Assembly: GCA_034506395.1 (NCBI GenBank)
Contig: JAPDPQ010000043.1
Coordinates: forward strand, 1 to 39,292
Direction: 5' to 3'
Source: a candidate division KSB1 bacterium
Lineage (GTDB): Bacteria; Zhuqueibacterota; Zhuqueibacteria; Thermofontimicrobiales; Thermofontimicrobiaceae
Length of the DNA stretch: 39,292 nucleotides
Positions 17,288 to 25,989 of this stretch are shown here, piece by piece; within the stretch, counting starts at the first letter, position 1, and each line of letters opens with the position of its first letter. The position numbers and the translations under genes were made by a program. The notes beneath the pieces are model-generated. The model did no database searches and was not told where the DNA came from. It saw nothing but the letters and a program-made list of their open reading frames with translations.

Positions 17288-19552
17288 ATGAATCTTTCAA
17301 TCATAAATCGAAATGGTCTTATCTTATTGTTTGCTATTTTTTGTCCGCTACTGGTTTATCCACAAGCAACCGATCCAGAAGATGCCGCTTTTCGACCGGA
17401 TTCAATTTGGGAAAACAGTTACCAGCAGCGTCTTCAGAAGCTGGTTGATCATTATGAGATCTGGCCTATCGAATATCCGCCTGGTGATGCTGACGCCGGC
17501 AAGCGCGCTTGGCCAGCATTATTAGCGAATATGTGGAAGCATCACCATGATGCCACTGTGCTGCGGGCCTGGATTGACGGGAGGGGCCGTGACTGTTTGT
17601 TTGATAACGTAATTGGTTCTTTTTATAAACCATTTTCATGTGCTGGGTATTGTCTGTATTATTTCAGCTACAAGTCCCTGCTTCCAACCGATCAACTGGA
17701 ACAGGTCAAGCGAATGATGGCGCAAACTGGCTGGCGCTATTGCAGTCGGCCCGACCACCACATGGATCCGCTCTATGCCATCACCGAGTTCAATTCGGAG
17801 AATTTTGACTGGCTGGCGCGACTGGCAGGGCTGCTAATGGCCCACGAATTTAACGATCAAACCTACATCAGCTATTTTAATCATTATGCCGACAACTGGG
17901 TGCGAGCGCTTTATCATTGTGGTCGGCTGGAATGGGATTCACAGAATTATTTCGCTTATTGTTTTCAACCCGCGCTGGTGTTGTACGAATACGCACCAAC
18001 ACTCAAAATCAAGCATCAGGCTCAGGCAGTGCTGGACTGGATGCTGATCACCACGGCGCTTCATTATCTGGACGGCTTTCAAGTCGGTCCGGACGTTCGT
18101 GCGAAATCAAATGCCTATGAACCATTTTCCGGTTCCGCCTGGTTTTATACCTATCTCTATTTTGTTGGGCCAGAATACCATCCGAGTTTTGCTCCAGAAA
18201 GGGCCATTCAAAATGTTTCAGTCAATTTCATCGGTTATCCGCTATATAGTTCCTATCGTCCACCCCAAGTCGCCCTCGATCTGGCGCAACGGAAATTCCA
18301 GACCCCAATTGAAATGCACAATGCCAAGCCTTATTATGGCCTCGATTTCAATAATTATCGAGATTGGAATGGGCAAGCCTTTAACAGTCGCCGCTTTGAA
18401 TTTGAAACTCTATATCTGGAAAAAAATTACACCCTGGGCAGCGCAGCGACCTACCGCCCCGATGGCAACGCTCGCATGAACACTCAGGGACAGATGATGT
18501 TTTCGGAGCAAAGTGTCTGGCGGCTGGGAGTTGTTGGCGATGATAGCGGTTGTCTGCAGGTCTTTGGCAATGCTGGTGCTCTGGAGGAAATGGCCGGCCG
18601 TTGTCCGCAAGAGGAAATGGGCCAGGATCGCAACGTCCTGATGCGGCTCATTCGAGGGACCGACCGAATGTGGGTGGCTATCCCTAATCAACGTCCCATT
18701 TCGTGGCACCATGACACTGCTTTTGTGGATATGGGCCATGATGTGTACGTCGCTGTGATTCCCCATCGCGCCCTATTTCATAGCGTCGATCGTTTCTCTT
18801 CCAGCCACGAGAAGCTGACCTGGTATTTTTCAACCAATGAATTAGCCGGTTTGATCATGGAAGTCGGCACGGCACACGAACATGGCAGTTACGCCAACTT
18901 CATTTGCCAGGTGCAAAACAACACCACGGTGAAGAGTCAAAGCCCAGACCAGATTGAATATTGCTCGACACTGGGACGCCGGTTGCGAATGCAATACCAG
19001 CCGACGACCCATTACGTTTTGATCGACGGCACAGTCATTGATCCTGCCGGGGTTATTCCGCGCGTTTGGGTCGAAGAAGGAGAATTAGATTTTGAAAAAT
19101 GGCAGAGTTATCAGGTATGCTATGGCGAGGATATTGTTCATCAGGATTGGGGCAGCGGCGTCCTGACCGCACAGTGCCTGGGTCGGGGGCTACGAATCCG
19201 TGTGTCACCGCACACCGCTGAGGTAAGCTACGAACGGATTGGCAACCACTCGACTGGTGTCACACCACGAACGGGAATGCGACATCCGAACAAGTCGCTT
19301 GGACTCTGTGCTTATCCCAATCCATTTAATCATTCGATAACCATTGAATTTGAATTACAAACTGGCGACCCTTATGAGCTAAAAATTTATGACCTGTTGG
19401 GACGAACGTTGTTTCAGCGGACAGGCCAATCGATTCAAGCGGGGCGACAGTCCCTCAACTGGAGCTCGATGGAAATTCCCGCCAGCGTTTTGTGGTGTAC
19501 TTTGAAAAGCCATCAGCAATGTCAGACAATCAAATTGGCGCTGGTAAAATGA
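17288..19552 (+). CDS. Uncharacterised (alpha/alpha)-toroid-type protein with T9SS sorting domain; putative glycan-active enzyme
   Basis: ATG 17288 follows AGAGG at about 5 bases and gives a signal peptide (LILLFAIFCPLLVYPQ). I do not recognise a named family. The helix-rich first half with many Trp, Tyr and His residues (to about residue 300), followed by a beta-rich half, resembles two-domain toroid plus beta-sandwich lyases and hydrolases. Distinct stretches are TEFNSENFDWLARLAG (about 166-181), GRLEWDSQNYFAYC (about 212-225) and LEKNYTLGSA (about 377-386). The same elements recur in altered form in the protein at 36381-38624 (GTENHKIMW, GNGEYDSPIYY, CSHSFALGSV), so the two look like distant members of one family. 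The last 80 or so residues are a T9SS sorting domain (AYPNPFNHSIT to LALVK). Its place at the border of a pectinase-type locus supports a catalytic role, but no reaction is shown. Confidence 0.7.
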   Translation: MNLSIINRNGLILLFAIFCPLLVYPQATDPEDAAFRPDSIWENSYQQRLQKLVDHYEIWPIEYPPGDADAGKRAWPALLANMWKHHHDATVLRAWIDGRGRDCLFDNVIGSFYKPFSCAGYCLYYFSYKSLLPTDQLEQVKRMMAQTGWRYCSRPDHHMDPLYAITEFNSENFDWLARLAGLLMAHEFNDQTYISYFNHYADNWVRALYHCGRLEWDSQNYFAYCFQPALVLYEYAPTLKIKHQAQAVLDWMLITTALHYLDGFQVGPDVRAKSNAYEPFSGSAWFYTYLYFVGPEYHPSFAPERAIQNVSVNFIGYPLYSSYRPPQVALDLAQRKFQTPIEMHNAKPYYGLDFNNYRDWNGQAFNSRRFEFETLYLEKNYTLGSAATYRPDGNARMNTQGQMMFSEQSVWRLGVVGDDSGCLQVFGNAGALEEMAGRCPQEEMGQDRNVLMRLIRGTDRMWVAIPNQRPISWHHDTAFVDMGHDVYVAVIPHRALFHSVDRFSSSHEKLTWYFSTNELAGLIMEVGTAHEHGSYANFICQVQNNTTVKSQSPDQIEYCSTLGRRLRMQYQPTTHYVLIDGTVIDPAGVIPRVWVEEGELDFEKWQSYQVCYGEDIVHQDWGSGVLTAQCLGRGLRIRVSPHTAEVSYERIGNHSTGVTPRTGMRHPNKSLGLCAYPNPFNHSITIEFELQTGDPYELKIYDLLGRTLFQRTGQSIQAGRQSLNWSSMEIPASVLWCTLKSHQQCQTIKLALVK

Positions 19553-19720
19553 TAACAAGATTCGAGGCGATAGGTTCATCCCATCAGGAAGCATGCTCGG
19601 ACAAAACGGAACGATCTCGGCTATATTGAAGCTGCTTTCAGAGGTGGCTTCTTTATCGACATTTGAAGAATAACCGACAACCGAAACTGATAGGTGTTAA
19701 ATTTTGGAGCAAGCCGGAAC

Positions 19721-21829
19721 ATGAAGCATTTTTACCGATCATTCAGCATTGTGAAAAGTTTGATATTTTCGATTCTCATTATTGGTACGTTTCAGCATAG
19801 CTTTGGCCAAATAAAACATGTGGGGCAAGAGAAAATTTATTTCGGTGCGGCTTATTATCCTGAAGTTTGGCCAAAGAGTGAAATCGAACGCGATATTGAA
19901 CGCATGAAAGAATTGCATATCAATGTCGTGCGCATGGCAGAATTTTCGTGGTCCCTGATGGAGCCTGATGAGGGTAAATTCGAGTTTCAATGGCTGCACG
20001 CCATTATCGATCAATTGCACGCCAATGGGATCGATGTGATTCTGGGTACGCCGACCGCTACCCCGCCAGCCTGGCTGGCTGAGAAGCACCCCGAAATATT
20101 TCGCATCACTGAAAACGGCATCCGGCTGGAGCATGGTGCCCGGCGCAATTGCAGCTATACCAGTCCAATATACCAGCAATACAGCCGACGGATTTGTGAG
20201 GCGATGGCCCGGGAATTCGGCAAAAAAGATGGTGTTATTGCCTGGCAGACGGACAATGAATTCAATCTGGAACCAGATTTCAGTCCAGCAACCGCACGGC
20301 TCTGGCACCGTTGGCTGAAGCATAGATATGGCGATATTACAACGCTCAATCGAATCTGGGGCAATCATCTATGGTCACAGGATTATGATCGCTTCGAGCA
20401 AATTCCCATGCCCCGATCATTCATCCGACATCAGCCATCGATTCGCTATGAATGGATCCAGTTTCATTCCCAACAAATTGTCGACTACCAGGATCTCCAA
20501 TTGCAGGCGCTGCGCCGTTATTCGGATCTTCCGATCACGCACAATGGCATGCCCGGTCAGCAAATCGATTATCCAGCGCTATTCCAAAACCTCGATTTTG
20601 TCGGTCTGACCATTTATCACAGCTATCCATCTTATCAGAAAATTCAGAGTAATTTTGATCGGCTGCGAGGTTACGGCAAGGGCTGGTATTGGCTGATCGA
20701 GACCGCGCCCAATTATTCTGGCGGCTGGGATGGCAAGACCTGGTTCAATCACCAGCCCCAAGGTGCGCTGCGGGCCATGATCTGGATGACTCATGCCCTG
20801 GGCGGTCAGGGTTCTTTGTTCTGGCTCTGGCGTCAGCATCCCGCGGCCCACGAAATGCCGCATGGTGCTATTCTTTCGGTGTGGGGCAAGCCCATGGCCA
20901 ATTACGATGCCATTAAACAGATCGGCGCTGAACTTAACCGATTCAGCGATCTGCTGATGAAAGCACCCGTAGCACCGGCTTCCGTGGCGATCTTTTATAG
21001 CCATCTGAATGATATGGGATTGCGGATCGAGCAGAACGTCAACGATCTCAAATACTACGATGCCTGGTTCAACCTGTTTTACCAGCCGCTGGCTAATACC
21101 TATCTCCACCGCGATGTCATTCATGAAGGCTGCGATATTTCCGGCTATAAACTGTTGATCATGCCGTTGATGCCGCGCGTTGATCCTGCGCTGCGCCAGC
21201 GCATCAAAGCCTGGGTGGAAAAAGGAGGCATATTGCTGCTGGGACCGGTAAGCGGTTTTCGCACCGAGTACTGGACGGCGTTTACTGATTTTGCGCTGGG
21301 CGATCTGGAACCGTGGATGGGCATTTTTGTCGAATCGCGCATCCCCATTGATAAATGGAACAACGAGACCGATCCAGGACCACAGATCGTCTGGGAAAAT
21401 GGCGCAGAACTGGAGATGACGGATTGCGATCTCTGGAGCGAAGCGCTAAGCTCAACTTCTGGCAAAATTTTGGCGCGTTATAAAAATGGTATGCACGACG
21501 GATTCCCGGCCATCATCGAAAATAACGTGGGCAAAGGAAAAGTGGTCGTGCTGGGCACTTATCCAGGCCAGGCCAATATGCAACAGCTCTATCGCCACTA
21601 CGCCAAATTGCAGGGTATGCTGCCGCTGGCGGAAGGCGAGCCTGGCGTGCTGGTGGTGCCGAGACAATCGTCTGAAGCGGCTTACACCATTGTGATCAAT
21701 TTGAGCTATAAACAGAAAACGATCACCTTAAAGGAAAAGCTGACACAGAATCTCATCGCTAATCAACCGCTGTCCGAAGCGAGCTGGACGTTGCGTCCCT
21801 ACGAGGTCATCATCGGAGTGACGAAATAA
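19721..21829 (+). CDS. GH42 beta-galactosidase
   Basis: The ATG at 19721 starts a signal peptide (VKSLIFSILIIGTFQHSFGQ); a GGAG lies 11 bases upstream, and a GTG at 19694 is the less likely alternative. The 702-residue length is normal for GH42. The N-terminal TIM barrel opens IYFGAAYYPEVWP and carries the family stretches RMAEFSWSLMEP and TPTATPPAWL. The predicted acid/base is Glu180 in AWQTDNEF and the nucleophile is Glu327 in WYWLIETAPN. The trimerisation-like domain (from about residue 400) and a small C-terminal beta domain follow. The enzyme should remove terminal beta-linked galactose from oligosaccharides. There is no T9SS sorting domain, so the periplasm is the likely site. It is separated from the next gene by 306 bases. 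Confidence 0.9.
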   Translation: MKHFYRSFSIVKSLIFSILIIGTFQHSFGQIKHVGQEKIYFGAAYYPEVWPKSEIERDIERMKELHINVVRMAEFSWSLMEPDEGKFEFQWLHAIIDQLHANGIDVILGTPTATPPAWLAEKHPEIFRITENGIRLEHGARRNCSYTSPIYQQYSRRICEAMAREFGKKDGVIAWQTDNEFNLEPDFSPATARLWHRWLKHRYGDITTLNRIWGNHLWSQDYDRFEQIPMPRSFIRHQPSIRYEWIQFHSQQIVDYQDLQLQALRRYSDLPITHNGMPGQQIDYPALFQNLDFVGLTIYHSYPSYQKIQSNFDRLRGYGKGWYWLIETAPNYSGGWDGKTWFNHQPQGALRAMIWMTHALGGQGSLFWLWRQHPAAHEMPHGAILSVWGKPMANYDAIKQIGAELNRFSDLLMKAPVAPASVAIFYSHLNDMGLRIEQNVNDLKYYDAWFNLFYQPLANTYLHRDVIHEGCDISGYKLLIMPLMPRVDPALRQRIKAWVEKGGILLLGPVSGFRTEYWTAFTDFALGDLEPWMGIFVESRIPIDKWNNETDPGPQIVWENGAELEMTDCDLWSEALSSTSGKILARYKNGMHDGFPAIIENNVGKGKVVVLGTYPGQANMQQLYRHYAKLQGMLPLAEGEPGVLVVPRQSSEAAYTIVINLSYKQKTITLKEKLTQNLIANQPLSEASWTLRPYEVIIGVTK

Positions 21830-22135
21830 AAAATTCCTCCATAATTGAACCAGAGCTGACATATTGGTCGATAGAATTAAGGCGATTCATCGTCCGCTTA
21901 CTCGGCTGCGGATGATTGTCGGGTATTGAAAAGCACTTATTGCAGTGCATTCTATCATGGCCGGGAAGATAAATTTCGCTCAGGTGAAATTAGAACCGAA
22001 TTTAACGTCATTGCGGTCAAGGATATTCAAGACGGCAAAATTGAACTGGACAGATTAATGACCTCGTAAGGAAATTCCGATACAGCGATGAAGATCAATT
22101 CTGATATAACGGTTGAACAATGAAGGGCAGCGAAA
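21830..22135. other. 306-base gap with a possible gene remnant
   Basis: No complete gene is present. In the + frame ending at TAA 22067-22069 there are about 62 stop-free codons whose translation looks like real protein (CSAFYHGREDKF, then EIRTEFNVIAVKD), but the only possible start is an internal TTG with no good ribosome-binding site. I cannot name the family. It may be the tail of a deleted gene, in keeping with the truncated oxidoreductase that follows. Confidence 0.35.
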
Positions 22136-22702
22136 ATGAATAAGTCGAATTTGCTGGTTTTTATTATCGTGGCACTTGCGGTGATTGGTGTAGCCAGAAC
22201 GACGCATTTATCGGGTTCTTTATTAAACAGCGATTCAAAGTTTCAATCCAGTTATGATATCTGCGTCTACGGTGGCAATGCCAGCGGTGTGATTGCTGCT
22301 TACGCCGCGAGGCAACTGGGCAAATCTGTGATACTGATCGAACCATCGGGACATCTGGGGGGAATGACAGCCAGCGGTCTTGGCGCCACCGATATTGGGA
22401 ATAAATATGCGATCACGGGATTGGCGCGGGATTTCTATCGGCGGTTGGGCAAGCATTACGGCAAACTCGAAGCCTGGACCTTTGAACCCCACGTCGCCAC
22501 AAAAGTTTTTCAACAATACATCTTAGATGGTCAAGATCAGTCGCACCAGTCGGTAGATCTTCAAAACAATGAAAACAGTTGGGCCGATCTGGGCAGTTTT
22601 CTTTTTATACCAGAGCAGCAGCCATATATCCAGGTGGTCGCCGATAATCTCGAATTCCCAGTCGCAGCGGATGCGGTGCTGCTCGTAGCGGAGATTGAAT
22701 AA
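22136..22702 (+). pseudogene. Truncated FAD-dependent oxidoreductase joined to a golvesin-like C-terminus
   Basis: The 188-codon frame starts at a normal ATG with a signal-anchor-like N-terminus (LLVFIIVALAVIGVA). Residues 39-128 match the start of secreted FAD-dependent oxidoreductases of the PF12831 type: DICVYGGNASGVIAAYAAR dinucleotide fold, then LIEPSGHLGGMTASGLGATD and FEPHVATKVFQ. From about residue 135 the sequence changes to the end of a golvesin/Xly-type beta domain (NSWADLGSFLFIPE, then AADAVLLVAE). Full-length proteins of this layout are some 600-700 residues, so most of the catalytic domain appears to be missing through an in-frame internal deletion. The gene is still open and the next gene starts 1 base after its stop, so it may survive as a translational leader. 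An assembly collapse is an alternative. Confidence 0.7.
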
Positions 22703-22703
22703 T

Positions 22704-24821
22704 ATGAAAAAGGTGATCTGGTTTATTGCTTTATTGCTGATGTTTTACGCAGATGGGATTTTCGCCCAATCAATTTCATTCAATTGGGCCGGGGATAGCT
22801 TGCTTCCTGTGGGAGTATATTACTATCCGGAACATTGGCCGCGGCAGCAGTGGAGTCGGGACATTCAGCGCATCCGCGAGCTAGGATTTTCATTCATCCA
22901 CATTGGCGAGTTTGCCTGGGCGCAACTGGAACCAGAGGAGGGTCGCTTTGATTTCACCTGGCTGGATTCGTGCATCTTAGAAGCTGAAAAACACGGACTG
23001 AAGGTCATTTTATGTACGCCAACGCCAACCCCACCGGCCTGGCTAACCGTTCGGTATCCTGAAATGCTGCTGGTCGACGAAAATGGCATCCAACAACAGC
23101 ACGGTTCGCGCTTGCACATCAATCCGACCCATCCCATTTTTCTCAAATATGCGGAGAGAATCGACAAAGCCCTGGCCAGACGGTATGGCAACAATCGGAC
23201 GGTCATCGGTTGGCAGATCGACAATGAGCCCCATTTGGGCACCTTATACGATTATTCAGAAACGGCGCAACGGGGCTTTCGCCAATGGCTAAAAGAAAAA
23301 TATCAGAACGAGATTTCCCGATTGAATTCCGCCTGGGGCACGGCTTTTTGGAGTCAGTCCTATAATGATTTTGATCAAATTCAGATTCCCAATGCGCGAC
23401 GGGCACCGCAAGGAGTCAATCCCCATGCGCTGCTGGATTTCAGACGTTACACTGCCGATGCCCTGGCTTCGTTTATCCGTTTCCAGTCCGTAATTTTGCG
23501 TCAGTATATTTCTTCCTGGCAGTGGATTACCACGAATTACGCTTATTATAAATTCCTGCCGTCAGTCGATCTGTTCCGGAACCGGGGTGACCTGGATTTC
23601 GCCAGCCATACCATGTATCTGCTTAGCACCTATTTGGACGACGCCGGTGGTGAGCTCGGCTTCCGACTGGGGAGTGGACTGGAGCTGGCTTTCTCGAGCG
23701 AGTTTGCCCGTTCGATCGCTGGATTCACAGGTATCATGGAATTGCAGCCAGGGCAAATCAATTGGGGAAAATATAATGCCCAGCCGCTGCCCGGTGCGGT
23801 CCGAATGTGGCTCTGGCATAGTTTTGCCCTGGGCGATCGTTTCATCTGCACCTATCGATATCGTCAGCCACTATTTGGCAGCGAACAAACCCACAAGGGC
23901 ATCATGGAATTGGATGGTATGACGCTGTCACGTGGTGGGAACGAGTTTGTCCAGACCATCGCTGAAATCCATGACATTGCCAGGTTCGCCAGGCGCGAAG
24001 CCCCCTGGCCAGTGGATCTTAAATCTCGAAAAACCGCCTTTCTCTGGAAACAGGATAATTTGTGGGAGCAAGAGGCCAGTAAACATAATCAGGAGTGGGA
24101 TAGTTGGCGCCATGTCTATCACTATTATGCGGCATTGAAATCCATGGGCGCACCGGTAACTTTTATTCAAGAACAGGATGACTACAACGTTCAGGAATTT
24201 CCGTTTCTGGTAGCACCGGCCTATTCGATGGTAAATGCCAGCGTCATTTATAAATGGCAGCGATATGTCAAAGATGGCGGCCACCTGATTTTAAGCTGCC
24301 GCTCTGGTCAAAAGGACATTCATGGTCATTTCCACGCAACCTTGCTGGGCGAGCCGTTATGGGAGTTGATCGGTGCACGCATTTTAGATAATGATCAACT
24401 GCCCTCGGATCGCCATGGTACAGTCGATTTCAACGGCCATACTTTTAGATGGCGGGTATGGGGAGAATGGTTATCGCCCGATTTGGAGACCGAGGTTCTG
24501 GCGCGGTATGCGGATCAGTTTTATGCTGGAACGCCAGCGGCGGTTCGACGGAATTATGGCGCTGGAAGCGTGACCTATATTGGTGTGCATAGTACGGATG
24601 GCAAGCTGGAACAGGCAATGCTTCAGTTCATATTCGAGCAAGCTGGTGCGAGGGTGCTCAAACTGCCGGACTATGTCTTCGTCGAATGGCACGATGGTTT
24701 GTGGGTCGGCGTGAATTATTCTTCCCAGGCAGCCGTGCTTCCAGTTCCTGAGAGCGCAAATCTTATCACAGGTGAAAAAATCATCCCTCCAGGCGGGATT
24801 ACCATTTGGTCTGTTGACTGA
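22704..24821 (+). CDS. GH42 beta-galactosidase, second copy
   Basis: ATG 22704 lies 1 base after the preceding stop, with GGAG about 10 bases upstream, and gives a signal peptide (VIWFIALLLMFYADGIFAQ). The 705-residue product has the GH42 barrel (GVYYYPEHWPRQQW, HIGEFAWAQLEPEEG, TPTPTPPAWL). The acid/base is Glu175 in GWQIDNEPH and the nucleophile Glu346 in GIMELQPGQINWG. The nucleophile context is closer to the classical GH42 form than that of the copy at 19721-21829, so the two are divergent paralogues and not a recent duplication. A trimerisation domain and a short C-terminal beta domain follow. With a signal peptide but no sorting domain it should act in the periplasm on galactose-containing oligosaccharides. 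It heads the tightly spaced operon. Confidence 0.92.
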   Translation: MKKVIWFIALLLMFYADGIFAQSISFNWAGDSLLPVGVYYYPEHWPRQQWSRDIQRIRELGFSFIHIGEFAWAQLEPEEGRFDFTWLDSCILEAEKHGLKVILCTPTPTPPAWLTVRYPEMLLVDENGIQQQHGSRLHINPTHPIFLKYAERIDKALARRYGNNRTVIGWQIDNEPHLGTLYDYSETAQRGFRQWLKEKYQNEISRLNSAWGTAFWSQSYNDFDQIQIPNARRAPQGVNPHALLDFRRYTADALASFIRFQSVILRQYISSWQWITTNYAYYKFLPSVDLFRNRGDLDFASHTMYLLSTYLDDAGGELGFRLGSGLELAFSSEFARSIAGFTGIMELQPGQINWGKYNAQPLPGAVRMWLWHSFALGDRFICTYRYRQPLFGSEQTHKGIMELDGMTLSRGGNEFVQTIAEIHDIARFARREAPWPVDLKSRKTAFLWKQDNLWEQEASKHNQEWDSWRHVYHYYAALKSMGAPVTFIQEQDDYNVQEFPFLVAPAYSMVNASVIYKWQRYVKDGGHLILSCRSGQKDIHGHFHATLLGEPLWELIGARILDNDQLPSDRHGTVDFNGHTFRWRVWGEWLSPDLETEVLARYADQFYAGTPAAVRRNYGAGSVTYIGVHSTDGKLEQAMLQFIFEQAGARVLKLPDYVFVEWHDGLWVGVNYSSQAAVLPVPESANLITGEKIIPPGGITIWSVD

Positions 24822-24837
24822 AAGGATTCTTACGATA

Positions 24838-25962
24838 ATGCACAAAGTGCTGGTTTCCATTCTGTTCGTAATCATGTTGCTGGTGCAACCTTCCTTGGCT
24901 GGAGATAATTGCCAATCAAAATTGCTACAATCTGATACGCTGGTCATGTTGCAAAACGACCAGGTATTGGTGACTTTTTCATTATGGGGTGGTGCTTTGA
25001 TCGATTTTCATTTTCATGATCAAGGTACAAACCCTTTTACCTGGCGATTGTCTTGCGAGGAAATGCCACTCAATAATCGAGGCGGTGCGCCTTTTCAAGG
25101 CCATTTTATCTGTCTGGGCCGCTGGGGCAGTCCTTCGCTAGGCGAAATTCGCTGCGGCATTCCGCATAATGGCGAGCCCGCCAATCGCTGGTGGAAGTTG
25201 ACGAACCGCCATGGCCAGCATGAGGTGCACCTATCAGTGGAAGCCCCTCTGGAACAATTCATTTTGCAGCGAAGCATCCGGCTCTCGCCCGATCAGTCCT
25301 GGTTTGGGGTTACAGAGAAACTCATCAATCAGCAAAATAGCGGCCGCCTGATCGTGTTGATGCAACATGCCACATTCGGCGCACCCTTTTTGAGTGAATC
25401 CGTTGTTATCGACTGCAATGCCACGCATGGTTTCAATCAATCCCTCATTCTTATTGATCCAGACAATTATCATTATCGCTGGCCAATGGGATTGGCGGAC
25501 ACACTGGGCACGCCCATGGATTTGCGCCGTTCGGATGGGCAGATCGGCTATGTCTCCACCCATATCATCGAGGAGGACTATGGCTGGGCAACTGCTGCCA
25601 ACCCGAAGATGAACCTGCTGGTCGGTTATGTTTGGAAACGTAGCGATTATCCCTGGCTGCATATCTGGCATGGCCTAAAAGACGGTCGACTATGGGCTAA
25701 GGGCATCGAGTTTGGCACTACCGGTCTGGGAGATACCTTCAGTCCCGAAGATCGGCTTCGGCACCAATTTCACGGCGTCACTCATTTTGAATTTCTGGAT
25801 GCCCAAGCAGCGGTGGAAAAAAAATATCTCTGTTTTTTATTAAAAATACCGGCTGATTTTCAACAGGTCAGATCGGTGAGTCTGAGTGATAACTTTCTTC
25901 AAGTCGATTACTCTGCTGCGAGACAAAGCTATACTGCTAAATTAACCGTGGAATCATTTTGA
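24838..25962 (+). CDS. Galactose-mutarotase-like fold protein
   Basis: ATG 24838 follows AAAGGA 16 bases after the previous stop. The 374-residue product has a signal peptide (VLVSILFVIMLLVQPSLAG) and a beta-rich body resembling the galactose-mutarotase/aldose-epimerase superfamily: LWGGALIDFHFHD near the N-terminus, VLMQHATFGAPFL in the middle, and WLHIWHGLKDGRLWAKGIE near the end. It may interconvert sugar anomers released by the neighbouring galactosidases, or it may be a glycan-binding or lyase relative with the same fold, since this superfamily is broad. I do not see a definite pair of catalytic His and Glu residues, so the activity is uncertain. Confidence 0.6.
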   Translation: MHKVLVSILFVIMLLVQPSLAGDNCQSKLLQSDTLVMLQNDQVLVTFSLWGGALIDFHFHDQGTNPFTWRLSCEEMPLNNRGGAPFQGHFICLGRWGSPSLGEIRCGIPHNGEPANRWWKLTNRHGQHEVHLSVEAPLEQFILQRSIRLSPDQSWFGVTEKLINQQNSGRLIVLMQHATFGAPFLSESVVIDCNATHGFNQSLILIDPDNYHYRWPMGLADTLGTPMDLRRSDGQIGYVSTHIIEEDYGWATAANPKMNLLVGYVWKRSDYPWLHIWHGLKDGRLWAKGIEFGTTGLGDTFSPEDRLRHQFHGVTHFEFLDAQAAVEKKYLCFLLKIPADFQQVRSVSLSDNFLQVDYSAARQSYTAKLTVESF

Positions 25963-25989
25963 ATTGGCTAATTAAAAAAAGGGCGATTG

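Noticed and set aside
17211..17291. A 26-codon frame whose stop overlaps the ATG at 17288 as ATGA
   Set aside because: There is no ribosome-binding site before its ATG and the toroid gene has its own AGAGG, so coupling is not supported.
19628..19654. A weak hairpin (GAAGC ... GCTTCTTT) after the toroid/T9SS gene
   Set aside because: Only five base pairs with a long loop and a three-base T run; too weak to call a terminator.
20579..21124. A 181-codon minus-strand frame inside the first GH42 gene
   Set aside because: It is opposite a GH42 enzyme with intact catalytic residues and shows no domain of its own.
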